Assembly (NCBI GenBank): GCA_013420905.1
Contig: JAAXNY010000004.1
Coordinates: forward strand, 3,534,001 to 3,598,000
DNA length: 64,000 nucleotides
Direction: 5' to 3'
From: Collybia mongolica
Lineage: Eukaryota > Basidiomycota > Agaricomycetes > Agaricales > Clitocybaceae
The position numbers and the translations under genes were made by a program. This document shows, piece by piece, positions 11,727 to 24,707 of the stretch. The notes beneath the pieces are model-generated. The model worked only from the letters and a program-made list of their open reading frames with translations, ran no database searches and was not told where the DNA came from. The first letter of the stretch is position 1, and every line of letters starts with the position of its first letter.

Positions 11727-12651
11727 CTATGTCGGCATCTCGTCACAGCCGTTGTCCAGGTGTCTTTTGAGTGAATCAGCTCTGTAGTGTTCGGGGTTGG
11801 CTAGTTGAAAGTTAGATTGGAAGAAGGGATGGCATACCTGCTGAACTCCTTCTCGCAATAACGACACCGGTGTATTACTGGCGTAGGAAGATGCTGTGTT
11901 TCATGGTGGCGCTTTCGATCGTGAGACCTTGAAAATGTCTTTCCGCATCTATCGCAAGGGAACCGCTCCCCAGAGGGGGACGATGCCGAAGTAGGAGATT
12001 GGCCTGTGGGTGCGGTCTGTGGTCGACCACCGGTCGAGATGTGTGTGGGTCGTTGTGAAGAACTGCGCGAAGATGGAACGATGGTATGTGGAGGAGGATA
12101 GCCGGAATAGGGTACGTCTTGGGGAATCGTGGGTGATTGGGGCGGTACGGATATTTGACGAGGAGGATAATTATTGTAAGAGTGTGATATTTCAGACGGC
12201 GTAGGAATGAATGGGGTATCAGGTGGGTGAGAGCGGCCCCCAGACGGACGTGATCGGTGGTCTCTTTGGGTGGTGTACTGGGAAGAATAATATGGTGCTT
12301 GAGCAGGGTACGCCGGTGGGTTCGTCTGAGATGATGATGCGCCACCCGGAGCCTGATAAAATCGATCGCCTCCCCCGCCGGATGCATAGCGGTGAACAGG
12401 AGGGACCATTGGAGTCATGCTGCGAAAGTAGGGGTCGGGTTGTGAGACTGTTGGGGGGTTTATTATAGGACGCCCGAATATGCTGAAGGGTTACACTCAC
12501 CATCCGAGTGACCATAGTACTGACCTGGTTGTTGACTGTATCCTCGGTGGTATGGGGGTGTGGATGTAGGATATTGTGTTCCTTCCTGGTTTGCTGGTAC
12601 TTGTCCGCCAGAATAATTTTGCCCGTCATAGGAATAATTCCGTGAATGCAT
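11727..12651 (-). CDS. small C2H2 zinc-finger transcription factor
   Basis: Exon 1 starts MHSRNYSYDGQNYSGG at 12651. A short intron near 12430-12500 leads into a Tyr/Pro/Ser-rich disordered region (SMTPMVPPVHRYASGGGG and onwards). The DNA-binding part is C-terminal. Finger one is FPCDRCGKTFSRSHDRKRHH followed by ETQH. Finger two begins RCRYCEKEFSR and is interrupted by a last intron (about 11779-11838) before ADSLKRHLDNGCDEMPT and the stop at 11727-11729. Finger two therefore ends H-x4-C (HLDNGC), a C2HC variant. Two-finger factors with a long disordered N-terminus are common in agaricomycetes; no specific target can be inferred. I chose this start because the 36 codons upstream in frame look like leader DNA. 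Confidence 0.82.
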
Positions 12652-14090
12652 TGTGGCTAATTGAGTCTTGTGGCGGAGGCGTGGCGAGATTGCCCAGAGC
12701 GGGGTCGATAAGTGAGGGACGAGGATCGTTGTGTCCTTTAATAGCCCGGAGCCGCCCAAGTGTCATAGCTCAAACTTGGCAAAGCACTACTTATCGGACG
12801 TCGATTAAATGTACGAAAATGGGTGTTTAGATCTCTGGCTCCCGAACGACGGAAGCTTCTGTATGGGCTTGCGCGTCACGCACACGCGTGATACGATCCA
12901 ATAATCTGGAACCCTGCGAAGTCATCCGTGTTATAAATGACGCGAGAAATGCCAGCCCATCTTCTTACATGCGAAGGGGTATATTACCTCTGTAAGGGGT
13001 AGGACTGACTTGTTCAATGTACCGTATCGGGTGGGCAGCTTGCTTGCCTAGGGTCCCCATCCACCTGGAGAACCTGAGATAATTAGGGAAAGGTTGAATG
13101 ATGTATGCAGGAATGGCGTGCCTTCAGGCATTCGTTTCGGTAGCGGAGGAGGCAGTTGGAAATCGAGAATTTAAAGACCATAAAAGGCTAGGTTGGAATC
13201 AATATCAAATCGTGACACGTTTGTAAATGATCATTACTTATGGGGAGATGACGAGCCAAGATTGTAGATCGATGGGTGCTGGCTTCAAATTATAAGAGAT
13301 GGTCTGGATTACCCTCGCGAGCGAATGTGTAACAGACTACGCTGCCTGAAACAACCTTGGGTTACCCGATTTGCGAGGACCTGACACGGGAAAAGGAAAT
13401 CAGCCACCATGTGTCAAGTTCAATAAAGCATTCGAAGACAAGCCGGCCATTAAACATAAGAACTAGCTGATCATAACCTCGGCCCTTTGACGGGGTCTTT
13501 TTCAACGCATTATCAGTCGATTCCTTTTAAGCCCATGGATAGAGTTTAAATAAGTGTGTGAATACAGAAAGAATGCGTATGCATAAAAAGGCTCTCGCTC
13601 ATTGTCAAGGTCGTACTGCTCGAATATCCGACCACATCGCATCAACCTTGTCTAGGCAAAATGCCAGGATCAACCACGACCTAGGGGATAGGCGGACACC
13701 ATGAGAAGACGTAGCTGGAGGAGAGCGGCTTCGTATGTAAGATATATCAAGTATAAGGCATAAGAACCAGGATATTTGGGTTGATGTTGAAAAGGCGTAA
13801 AAATCGCGATGGCAAGCCTAAGGAACGGATCGAAATATACTGTAAAATTGGGTAGAATACCTGCCGCAACGCCTTGTAAGTCTGGGTTTATTTGAAAGAA
13901 TATTCTTGTAGAAACGGAGCTTAGTTGCGAGAAAGAGAAAGATTAACGGACGTAGGATGAGAGAAATGTAACATATGCTTTTGTGCTCAGTTGGAGTTTT
14001 TTTCCAGGGCTATCTAATGACAGAAGGCCCCGCCAAATAGAGCCAAAGGAACGATCACTGCGAAATACCCGGCCCACCGAAGAAGTGAGC
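12652..14090. other. intergenic, shared upstream region
   Basis: This separates the divergently transcribed C2H2 factor and PPG1. The sequence CATAAAAAGGC near 13581-13591 on the plus strand resembles a TATA element. I see no coding exon. Confidence 0.55.
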
Positions 14091-15416
14091 ATGGCACCTT
14101 TCGATCTCGACGCTTGCATTCAACAACTACTTCGAAAACAACTGTTGCATGAAGCCCTTTTACGCGAAATATGCGAGAAGACCAAGGAGGTTTTGATGAG
14201 AGAATCTAACGTGGTGCATGTAAGCGCGCCTGTGACGGTAGTTGGTGACATCCACGGGTGAGTCATGAAAGGTTTTGCAGTCCCATACCCTCTAAACCGA
14301 CGGTAAAGGCAGTTTTATGACCTAATAGAAATATTCCGTATAGGAGGATACGCGCCTCACACGAATTACCTTTTCCTCGGTCCGCGTTATTGTCGTCTTG
14401 AGCCTGCGATCGACTTTGGATCGGCTGATACGTTTCACAGGAGATTATGTGGACCGTGGGCTGTTCAGCGTTGAGACCATCTCCTTATTGACGTGTTTGA
14501 AGCTGAGGTACCCTGACCGAGTGCAACTTATCCGAGGAAACCACGAATCTAGAGCGGTCACGCAGGTAAGTCGCTGACTCGTCCCTCTATGGTCAACGGT
14601 TTTCATATCTCTTTACAGACATACGGTTTCTACACTGAATGCGTCCGGAAATATGGATCATCCCACGTGTGGACGTATTTTACAGATATGTTTGACTTCT
14701 TGACACTCTCCGTCGTTATCGATGATCGAATATTTTGTGTGCATGGAGGTATGGTAGTCGGCTTCATTCCTCGTACCGTACCCAATAACTGGCTTTTATC
14801 AGGCCTTTCACCCTCCATTCATTCAATAGATCAAATAAAGGTTGTGGATCGGTTTCGAGGTAGTGTCGTGCTACTCGCTTCCTATATGTCCTGGTTGCAT
14901 AACTAGCACATAGAAATACCCCATGAGGGCCCGATGGCGGATCTCGTATGGTCAGACCCGGATCCCGAGAAGGAAGATTTTGCAATCTCACCGCGGTCCG
15001 TTACTCATTACTTACTCGCAAACACTTTGGCTAAAGTACTCCGCAGTGGAGCGGGGTACACCTTCGGGTCAGGCGTCGTTCATAAATTCCTCGATCAAAA
15101 TCAAATGTCTCACATACTTCGCGCACACCAACTCTGCATGGAGGGTTATGCTTCTCTCTTCGATAAACATCTCTCAACAGTCTGGTCAGCTCCCAACTAC
15201 TGTTACCGGTGTGGGAATTCGGCGAGTATCTTGGAGGTTGGACCCGGAGGTACCATGTATTTTAATGTGTTTGAGGCTGCACCCGAAAACGAACGTGATG
15301 GCCCAAGCCATCAAGCCGCCCAAAATTCCGGAGGAAAGGTATGAGAATCTAGCTTCTGTATCATGCAAAGGCCTAATTGCGCACTCTGAATGCAGCTACC
15401 AGAGTACTTCTTATAG
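14091..15416 (+). CDS. PPG1: Ser/Thr protein phosphatase PPG1 (PP2A-like catalytic subunit)
   Basis: This is a PPP-family catalytic subunit. The spliced protein starts [20 protein letters not shown] and shows the metal-site motifs [25 protein letters not shown] and [15 protein letters not shown], then [53 protein letters not shown] and [14 protein letters not shown]. The pieces TPVTVVGD-like [20 protein letters not shown] and [20 protein letters not shown] fit PPG1 better than PP2A, PP4 or Sit4. In yeast, Ppg1 works in the Far complex and opposes mitophagy. Introns interrupt the GDYVD, HGG and SPRG motifs. The last coding exon, 15396-15416, is only 21 nt and encodes LPEYFL plus stop, so the C-terminal YFL typical of PP2A-type phosphatases is kept. 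Confidence 0.94.
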
Positions 15417-16133
15417 ACGATCAGCGAGGAATATATGTATTACTGTATCAGACGGATGTGCCCAAGCTTCTAACAGGAGTATGATTTCTGGCACCTACTC
15501 TGGCCAGAGCCCTGTTATACTGTGGATGGTCTAGTATGATTTCCGGTTCTTTTTAACGATCTATTGGGAACACCTTACTCCTGGCTTATTCTAGAGCATA
15601 AAGCACTGCCTATACCTCTTTTGATGAATCATATACTCAAATTGGCGCTTCGGATTCCACTGTTCGGCCTTTTTTTCTTCTCGAATTCACTTTCAACCGT
15701 CGCTTCAAGCTTGTGGCACTAGTTTCCGTGCAGGATTTAATTAATATTTGGAAGTCACCCCGAAAGTCGATGGCCCTTTTTCTTATAGGTATACTTAGTT
15801 AGGTCGCTACCAGACACCGTCTTAACCCCCCAAGACTACTCAGTGTCTTATGAACATTTCCCCATGTTAAGATCAGAGCTGAGGAAATCATTAGAGGTGA
15901 TGAAGGCAGGTGTCTATCAAAGAATAACAGCCATGTATGATGTATGCACAGGCTCAGGTTAATGTTCCTAAATACACTGTTCAGCATTAATATAGGCAGC
16001 TTTACTTGACCACGAGGAACCCAGCTCAGACTTCTTGTCCGGAACGCAACGTTGGCTTTCGGTCATCCTTTACTTTAATACATCCTTCGTGAAGAAAGTG
16101 ACATTGCGTCTCAACAAGGCTATATCGAGGGAG
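15417..16133. other. intergenic between convergent genes
   Basis: This is 3' flanking DNA of PPG1 and the CRAL-TRIO gene. The frames present have no recognisable domain. Confidence 0.6.
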
Positions 16134-17629
16134 CTATATATCCAAGCTGTACCTCCAAGAGCGAATAAGCCTTCCAGGAAAGAGTAAATCGCGCAAAATA
16201 AAAAGGCCCTTCCTTGTACCTTGCCTGACTGCGAAAACGCCTAGTGCAATTAGTAAGCCAAAAATGACGAACTTCCGCCATCGAGCCCACAAAAGAATGA
16301 CAAGGGTTCGTAAAAGATCTCGCTTTCTGCGGCGTCCATGGTGAAGAAATGGTAAACCGTGGGCAGAAGATGCAGGATAACCAAAGAAAGGGTTAAGAAG
16401 GGAAGTTGGAGACAATGAGGTAATCGAGCTGAGCGCAGGGGACAGAGATGGGGTAGGCAAAACAGGTGTTGGTTTATGCGAGGTGGATAACGGTGATTCG
16501 TGCATCCGGAGAGGGTCTTCCAGTTGTGTCAAAAAAGGTAAGCTTCCTCCATAATCTGTCGAGTTTAAAGATCAGCATCGAGTAATAGACCGTGGCGCTT
16601 CTGTATTACTTTTGGGTAAAGCTAAGGGGGTGAAATAGCGGATTAACTCCTCCTGCGATAGGAAGAACACCCGAGACAATGCTGACGCTGGCAAGACACG
16701 CCTGAATACGAACAGGCATCAGAAGCAAGACCACTCCTATTCAGTATCACTATGCACTTCACAATATTCCATATCCCGGCATGTGTCCACGAATAATTGA
16801 GCATGAATACTGTAAATGCCCACGTCAGAATTAACCTCTAGTGTTCAAAGACTACGCACCGCCTGCTAATAAACCCGGAAAACGAGGTATAACCTCACGG
16901 ATAGTCCATGCAATGAGGTCGATGTTCTCAAGTCTGGTCAGGCACACTTTCAGATCAATTCAAAGCCTTACTCACGGAATTCTTAAAAGAAAATTCCTCA
17001 AGGTCGACCAAGATAATGTATTGAAATATGGGATCGGACGCTTTGTCATCCATGAGGTGTTTCACCAAAATTCGAAGATTTTCAAAAGTTTGAATAATGC
17101 GAGTTTTCAATGTGTCGGAGTGATCATTAGCAGGTACCGTTTCAACTATGATGATTGGTCTGCCGAACGGATCGCGCACTCTACTAGGTAGGCAATGTAG
17201 AATTGGGACCGATTGCGACGACCTCAATGGCCAAAGATGACTGAACCGCCAAATCAGAGTCTTTCGAACGGCTTCCATGGCAAAGGACCTAGTAAAGTTG
17301 TTGCGCTACATAGTGGCAAATTCAAGATCTGTTGAGCCAGAGAAATTGAAACTTCCCTTACTCTGGAAATCCGGAAGAGTGAGGCTTCGTGTGGGACCAT
17401 GCGTTGAGTGGGATTAAATGTAAATTTAGAGTGAGCATTACACACAGGTATCTTCAAGCCATTGTTTTGCCCATTCAGTTGCCTCTGCACCAAGTTCGAG
17501 TTCATCAACAACGGAGGGTAATATGTCGTGGATTAGTGTAGTTTGCAATGTAAGAAGCCCTTCCAAGTTTGAGTGGTATTGCTCCAACAATTTCTCATGA
17601 TTGGCTTGTAGAAAATCCCGGGTATTCAT
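16134..17629 (-). CDS. CRAL-TRIO (Sec14-like) lipid-binding protein with C-terminal membrane anchor
   Basis: The start at 17629 gives MNTRDFLQANHEKLLEQYHS, a CRAL-TRIO N-terminal helical region. Later exons give EAVRKTLIWRFSHLWPL, DPFGRPIIIVETVPAND and FQYIILVDLEEFSF, which is the lipid-binding CRAL-TRIO fold. Then come FMLNYSWTHAG-like residues (LNYSWTHAGIWNIVK is readable) and LSRVFFLSQEELIRYFTP. The last exon is Ser/Pro-rich, then basic (HHGRRRKRDLL), then hydrophobic (KFVIFGLLIALGVFAV), ending SLDI. This suggests a lipid-transfer protein held on a membrane by a single C-terminal helix. Ligand and membrane are not predictable from sequence. At least six exons; the exact junctions around 16560-16960 are approximate. 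Confidence 0.85.
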
Positions 17630-18569
17630 ATGATAAATATGATCCTGTATTTGGGCAGGGAAGCTTCACCGAGCTCCGGACAGAGATAGATGATAGCTTG
17701 GGTGAGAGAGAAAGTCAGACTCAGGAAGGCGCAGGCGGCACGGGTACGGCGGTCATGACCAGCATAATGAATTTGTCGGCGCGTATTTCCCACGGTTGCA
17801 GATTTGAAGTGCTGATAAGCATTTTATTTTTAATTATTGGTTTATCATAATATTAAATACCAGTGGGTAAAACATTCCAAGATAGCTGTGACGCGAGGAA
17901 CAAGCGGCTCACAGTTATCGTAGGATAAGTGATTGAGAAAAAGATCCAGTCCTCACTAAGCCTCGTAGAGGCGCGGGAATTTTTAAGAAGCACACCGAGT
18001 GCAACTGCCTACGCTGAATGCGGAACGTCTCAACACTGTCCCCCTGTTGCAGAAAATTGCATTTGCTCCTTTTCTTTTCCCCACTCACCATCCCTTTGTT
18101 TTATGCTTGCAGCATTTGGTATAGTCTGAATTAGCGTCCGTCGAAATATGGTCCTATTTGACTTATCCCTTGTGCTTAGAACCTCCTCACTTCTTCTTTC
18201 CAAGCTGAACGGATCATTCCGGAGACTTCAGAACTCAGTCAGAAATCAAAATTTTCTTGCCTCAAAAGTGTTTACAGCCAGCTCAAGAAGTAAAAACCGA
18301 AGGTTCTCCCCAACACACGGAAATTCGGTTAAAACATAGAATATATTATAATTTCCGAAACACATAATTATCTTGGATTGATCCAACAGCTACTTTAGCT
18401 TATCCTATTCTTACTCTTTTTTCTAAAAAAAAAAAAAAGAAGAAATTGACAATGTCATATAATCAATTGTGGCCTGATATATAAGATAGTAATATTACTA
18501 ATAATTATAAATTGTAAAATAATGTTTTTGCCACCCTACCAATTTTGACTCAACGATTAATTCTTGCCC
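17630..18569. other. intergenic, AT-rich toward the right
   Basis: This lies between the divergent CRAL-TRIO and SET genes. The stretch 18330-18550 is strongly AT-rich with a 14-nt A-run near 18427. No gene seen. Confidence 0.6.
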
Positions 18570-20523
18570 ATGCCTCCAGCAATTGATCGCGAACTGGAAC
18601 CGTTTATAAGATGGTTCCAAGCTAGTCACGGCTTTTTTGACGTTTCTGCGTTGGATATCGCTAATTTTCCTGCTTCGGAAGGTGGTCGAGGTGCAATCGC
18701 GATCAAAAACATCCCAGTGGGTCTTCAGTTCAGACCTGACCTAGAAGACTTTTCGAGCATGCGAGGATAGGCAGGTCATACGCTCTTCACGATACCGCGT
18801 CCCTTAACACTATCAGAGCGTACATCTCAATTACCATATATTTTTGGAGAAGAAAAATGGAAAAAGATGAAACTAAGCGAGGGCTGGGTAGGCTTAATTT
18901 TGTGTATGATGTGGGAAGCCGCGAACGGCCCAACTTCAAGATGGTTTGAATATCTCGGTAGATAATGCGATTGCCGCGTATATGATAACTGTTTCTGATG
19001 GCTTTACACAACAGCAACTCTTCCAACGAGATTCGACACGCCGATGTTTTGGGATGAACGGGATCTAGCTGAGCTAGCGGGTACCACGTTGGTAGGTCTG
19101 TCCTTTGTCACGTCTCTTGCTTGGAATTGCCGTTAATGCATTGGCGGATCCATAGAAAAGTTAGGGCGCACCGATGCTGAACAATCCTACCAAGAGAAAC
19201 TCCTTCCTGCCATTGAAGTCCGTCCATCCAATTACGTGTTCAAGTACTACCCATCTGACTCCCACTCGAGAGCCGGCCAGATCTATTCCCCCCTGAAATG
19301 ACCGCCACATATTACTCTCTAAGAATGTACCACATAATGGGTAGTCGAATTCTTTCCCGCAGTTTCAATGTGGAAAGGTGGGACTCGGGAGAAGGCGAAG
19401 AAGAGGACCTAGCTACAAACACTAGTCATGGAACCGGCATGGATGTGGATTATCCTGAGTTTGACGAAAATATCAATGAACCACACCATGTGGGGACAGA
19501 AGAGGACGAGGGTGAGGATGAGGATGACACACAAGATGATCCCTCTGATGTCGCGATGGTCCCGATGGCGGATTTGCTGAATGCACGATATGGATCAGAA
19601 AATGTACGTAGCCACGTATTTAGTGTTCTTCGCAACTTTCTAATAGTGCCGGATTTCCCTCAGGCAAAATTATTCTACGAGCAGCATGAATTAAAAATGG
19701 TATCTACTAAACCCATCAAAGCAGGCGAACAAATCGTAATGAACTTACTTGAAGTATATCATTGAGGTACTGATTATTCAAACAGTGGAACACTTACGGA
19801 GATCTCCCTAATTCGGAACTCCTCCGACGATACGGGCATGTAGATTTGTTGCCCCTCCCACAAGGAGGGGAAGGCAACCCTGGGGATGTAGTCGAAGTCC
19901 GCGCAGATATCGTTGTGTCTTCCATTGCACGGCGGTACCGTACGCTCTCCTCGGAAACCTCGCAAGAGCGGATTGACTGGTGGCTCGAAGAGGGTGGAGA
20001 TGAGTACGTTCCATTCTGCGTCATCCATAAGAACACATTGAACTCCTGTTCTTCCATACAGCGTATTTATTCTAGATTCCGACCTCGAACTGCCCCCAGC
20101 TCTTGTATCTTTTATTCATTTACTCCTTCTTCCCGGAGAAGGGTGGGAAAAACTCAAAGCGAAGGGTAATCCACCTAAACCCAAAGTGGACGCCGAAGTG
20201 TTGGTTATCGCCCGAGACGTACTCACTGCGCGCGCGGAGATGTATCCAACAAGTATCTCGGTTCTGAATTTTTTACTTGGTGTGGCAAAGGAAATATTGA
20301 TCTCTTCTGCCTCTAGGATGACGAAAAATATCTATCTGGTCCCATAACCCATAATCAAAGGCACGCGATAATTGTCCGGATCGGTGAAAAGAAGTTGTTA
20401 TACGAAATGATACAACGGATAGGAGCACTGGAGGTAAATCACAAGCAAGGTAACGGGCAGAGTAAGAGGAAAAGTAGAGGGGATACAAACGAAGCTCTCT
20501 CGAGTAAAAAATTGAAGAAATAA
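18570..20523 (+). CDS. SET-domain lysine methyltransferase, SETD6/Rkm4 type
   Basis: This is a class of SET enzyme that methylates non-histone proteins; yeast Rkm4 acts on a large-subunit ribosomal protein. The ATG at 18570 opens MPPAIDRELEPFIRWFQASH. An intron then joins IKNIP to GHTLFTIPRPLTLSERTSQL, followed by WVGLILCMMWEA and LPTRFDTPMFWDERDL. The SET core contains VAMVPMADLLNARYGSEN, LKMVSTKPIKAGEQIWNTYG and NSELLRRYGHVD. As in Rkm4, the usual NH of the NHS motif is replaced by NA. An acidic insert (EEDEGEDEDDTQDDPSD) sits inside the domain. A Rubisco-LSMT-like C-terminal helical domain follows, then a basic tail SSKKLKK and the stop at 20521-20523. At least seven exons. Family is firm, substrate unknown. 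Confidence 0.88.
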
Positions 20524-20676
20524 CTGAAAGCCTTGATGCTGTCAAATTCTGTACATATATACATTGTAGGCGTTCAATGTTCAGTTGCAAAGTGGTGTCT
20601 GGGGGCCAGACCCAAGACCCAATCGTTTCAAATCGGGTAACAGAAATCATTGAGGGTTACGCTTTTACCAAATGCT

Positions 20677-22102
20677 ATGGCATTTGACGCTAACCACGGG
20701 CTGTCATCCATAGGGAAGTATACTCGAGACTCGCTTACTTATAACCCATTCGCCTCAGACTGGCAGGACGAACAAGAAGCCAGCGCCGTTACAGCAGTCC
20801 AGGTCGTACATCACGACTCTCACCATGAAACTCACGGAGAACACATTGCCACAACTACGGTTCAACCGTCATCTGGCCCCAGAGAGAGCGACGACAATCC
20901 AATGCACAGCTACACACAAACTGAATCGTATGGCCCCAACTATGGTGGAAGTGGACATCTACACCCTCTGCGAAGTACAGGAATGAGAGTCGGGCTAAAT
21001 GATGATGCTGGTATCACCCGACCTCACCTATCACGTATTGTTAATGTCGGGACATTGGTCGATGCACCTCCTATCGACCCTAGTAACGAGCTTACAAGAC
21101 GGGCAGAGGAAAGAGATGTTCTGGTGCACGAGGTGTGTTTGAAATGGTCTTGCTGTGGCTGTAGGCTGAATTCATACGCAGGTAGAGTTCGGCGACTCCT
21201 TGGCTGGAGTGTCTCTCAAATATGGAATCAGCATGGCGGAACTACGACGCGCTAACCACCTGTGGTCATCCGATTCAATACATATGCGTAAACAACTCTA
21301 TATACCCCTTGAGAAGGCGACCCGCAGACAGAAAGATGGCATTCTTATATCAATAACCCCTACCGAGGAACAAACAGATCCTTGGAAGGATCTCGGGGCG
21401 TCTGGAGGACAAAGTCCAGTCTCAAGTGATTCACCATCTTTGGGCCTCGGAACAATTCGTCGCATTCCTGCTTCACATCTCTCTTTCTTCCCTCCCGCAT
21501 CCAGAACGAGATCAAATATACCAGTAAGGCCTTCACCCTACATCCATCAACACACCTCATCAACATCACACAAGCCATACCATGATCATGGTCGGCATGT
21601 ATCATCCCCTTCCCACTCACTCACATCGATATTGACAGCTCTTCCCATTGCGGCATCTACCCGTGACACTATCATTGCTCGACTTTCCTTTGATAGTGTT
21701 AGCTCAAGCTACAGTGACCAAGAACAAAATAATGACCATCACGAAGGGCTCGAGCTGGACGATGTACAACACGCAGGCTCCAGTAAAATTCCTGCACATG
21801 ATTACGTTAACGATGATATATCCCTCGGACATACTCTTCCAACTCCAACGGCAAGTTTTCGGGCACCTCGTTTAGATAGATCTCTGGTCAAATCCCAAAC
21901 TCCTTCCCCAACGCATGTGCGAACCCTTTCCTCTTCCCCCCATTCGTACATACCTCCCCACGCACAGGTTCGCACGATACAACTCGAACCTTCCCCTGGG
22001 ATGAAGCTTCCCCACTCTAAGGCCCCTCAGTTGGAGAGCAAGAAAAAAACCCCAGACACTGCGTTTATTGCAGAGTTGGGACCAGGTCGGACTGCACCGT
22101 AA
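20677..22102 (+). CDS. intracellular LysM-domain protein
   Basis: Two exons. The first, from the ATG at 20677 (MAFDANHGLSSIGKYTRDSL), is disordered and His-rich (VVHHDSHHETHGEH). The second contains one LysM motif, DSLAGVSLKYGISMAELRRA then NHLWSSDSIHMRKQLYIPLE, spread across the intron near 21133-21183. The rest is Ser/Pro-rich and ends LGPGRTAP. There is no signal peptide, so unlike secreted chitin-binding LysM effectors this belongs with cytosolic LysMD1/2-like proteins, whose ligand is unknown. The frame opens 27 nt earlier with TTG, so I took the ATG. It is followed by a 2.6-kb gene-poor stretch. Confidence 0.85.
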
Positions 22103-24707
22103 CAACTCTGCCAATTAAATCGCGACCGATGCTTTACGTTGTGTCGTTTGGCATTCGATGTTGGCCACGGCTAAACACAACCATCCTACCTCGGCAACTG
22201 ACCCGGCTACGCGGAGATAGACAGTGGCATTTTCTCCGGTGAACACAGAGGCTTATGACATTACAGCATGGGTCCGAAGCACGACGAATGTGTGATTGAC
22301 TCACACGCCACTTGAGCAGCTAGTCCTTGGATTACTGTAATGTTAATTTAGGGTGCTGGAAGATGGACCCGATGTCTAAAGACCGAACAATATTTGGGTG
22401 TCTCATGCTTCCTACATCGCCCTCGATGTGATCCCAAGTGCCGGAGGAAACCGAACTTAACAATGGCGTTAGAGCCATGCGTCAATATCTTATGTGTGTA
22501 ATTCATCATCATAAGATCTTCACCCTTAAACGAGAACTTAATGTCAGATTTGATACCACAGCTCGAGATGTAAAGTTTAAGCTGGAGCACACGATTTATC
22601 ATCTATCAAAAGATCTTCGTCCGTTTCGCTGGACAGAAGTTTGTGACAAGACCTTAGGAAACATTCACCACGAAAGCATGATACTAATGAACGAAATCCA
22701 TGCAAATATATGGTCGGGACACGCCATATGGAATAGCTACTCAAAAAAACAGAAGCAATAGCCAACTATATACCATGGCATAGGAATGAATACCAATTTT
22801 GACATTGCAGACTCCCCGGTTATTGGAGACGCCACAACCGAAACAAAACTAACTCAACAAGATCCTATCTTGACATACATGTATCATCCCCCGAGCTCCT
22901 CGCCTCATCCCCCGGGTCCTTCCAGAGATGGAAAGAAAAGGTGCAGAATTGAGCAAACCCAAGTTGCATATTCATTCATCGGAAGACCTGTCCCTCTATC
23001 GCCCTCCGGAATTCTTTGTGAAACAGATATGTTTGTAGATTCACGACAAAGGATCTTACTCTGTTACTTGATGATGATAGCCGTCACTTTGTCTAAGGTC
23101 AGGAGGCCTTTATTGGCGCACTGTTGAATTCCGGGAGTTCTAATGATTAGATTGATCACGGCGAGACTCTGCCCAATATCGACCATCTCTTAACCAGCCA
23201 TAACCACAAGAACATCACATCCTTGTCTACGTTTATTATTGGACGTGTGGCCAATCACCCACTCCTTCCCTTCCGACCTGTGTGGAACGTAGACCGGAAC
23301 CTCGTCCCCCTTATCTCAGAACGGCAACAACGTAAGTATAGAACGGCTTCACTGCGAAGCTCCTGCCAGCCTTCCAAAACTAGCGCCCAGGTGCCATAAG
23401 ATCCCACGAACATGTCACATTTTCTTGAGATATGTAAGAGCTACCCGGAACAAAGTTGCGCTTTCAACTACCCTCGTCCTCGTTTCTTTTCATGAATAAC
23501 TTTTTCAACCCTTCTCACCCGTCTTTCTGAACTGATTCAATTATCTGATATATAGAACAGAATAGCGCTGTGCCATAGACGATCATAGATGTTATCGGGA
23601 TAAGATAGTCATGCCTTTCGCAGCGGCGCGTGTTGTGCAGATTGTGACATCCGGCCCGCTCGTCGTGGGAATGTTGTCTTGATGTGCCCTGGGCGACTCA
23701 GTTATGTTGAGTTATTTGTGATCCAAGACTAGTCTGAGAAATGTGCAGCGCTATGGGCAAGGCAGGCGCTGGTCATAACCCCACGCCCGACTGTTGTCGG
23801 CGGTGTAGGCCGATTTATCATTAGCGAGCTATCAATGAATGATAAAAATGTTCGGAAAGTCTATTACACAATTAAAATCTGATTAGATGCTGAGATGATT
23901 TAACAGTGCTGATGACAATCAAACAGGTAAGTAGATGAATGTATAGACATACTCTCACACTACGAATCATTACAGGCCAAGCTCCGCATCCTTAACATCT
24001 TTTCTTCCATGATGAACATTGTGATGGGTTGATACCGACGAATCAATATCTATAATTGATACCCCCTTTTCTGTTTTCTTCCTCCTAAGTTATCTTCTAC
24101 AAAAGATAGTCTACTCTTGCCGAACACGGCATTTTTTTTTTCCAGTCAGGAGGGGTTCCCACAAGGAATGTATTCTTGTTCATCCATACAAGATGATAGC
24201 TGATCTAGCTCCATCGATATTCCCCACCTCCACGCACTGATTCAATGGCTCATTCTTGAGTCCCCGGTTTTAAACCATCCGAAGAATAGAATTTCGTCAA
24301 TGAACTCCTAGCACATGAGAAGTACCTTGCCTTGAGCGATAGAAGATTAGAAGAAACGTAGGAAGCTATCTCGTAGTTCACGATGGCTGTATTTCCCGGA
24401 ATCAGTTGGAATCTGTATCCTTTTAAGATGGTGCTGGGTTGGTTCGATGACCGCCCAGATGATCAAATAGTATTATCACCACCACCATGTGCCGATCGCC
24501 TGGGGATCGATTGCGTTAATGGTGGTGTTCATTGGACATGTGCGAGATCCTTGAGCGTATGTATATTCAACAGCCCAAAGAACCTGTCAGGATGGATCCT
24601 TAGGAATCCTATGATAAGCCTGACCGATTCTGTTAAGATGACATGGTACCGGTATAGCTTTATCCAGAATCAATCCATTGGTATGATATCTAAACACAAT
24701 CAAGCCA
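22103..24707. other. long gene-poor region
   Basis: No gene is supported. A plus-strand frame at 22438-22761 opens with GTG and another lies at 22786-23127; neither has a domain, a repeat or a convincing splice pattern. No tRNA-like structure, tandem repeat or transposon end was seen. Confidence 0.5.

Noticed and set aside
22438..23127. Two adjacent plus-strand frames as a gene
   Set aside because: The first opens with GTG, neither has a domain or plausible splice sites, and composition is not distinct from the flanks.
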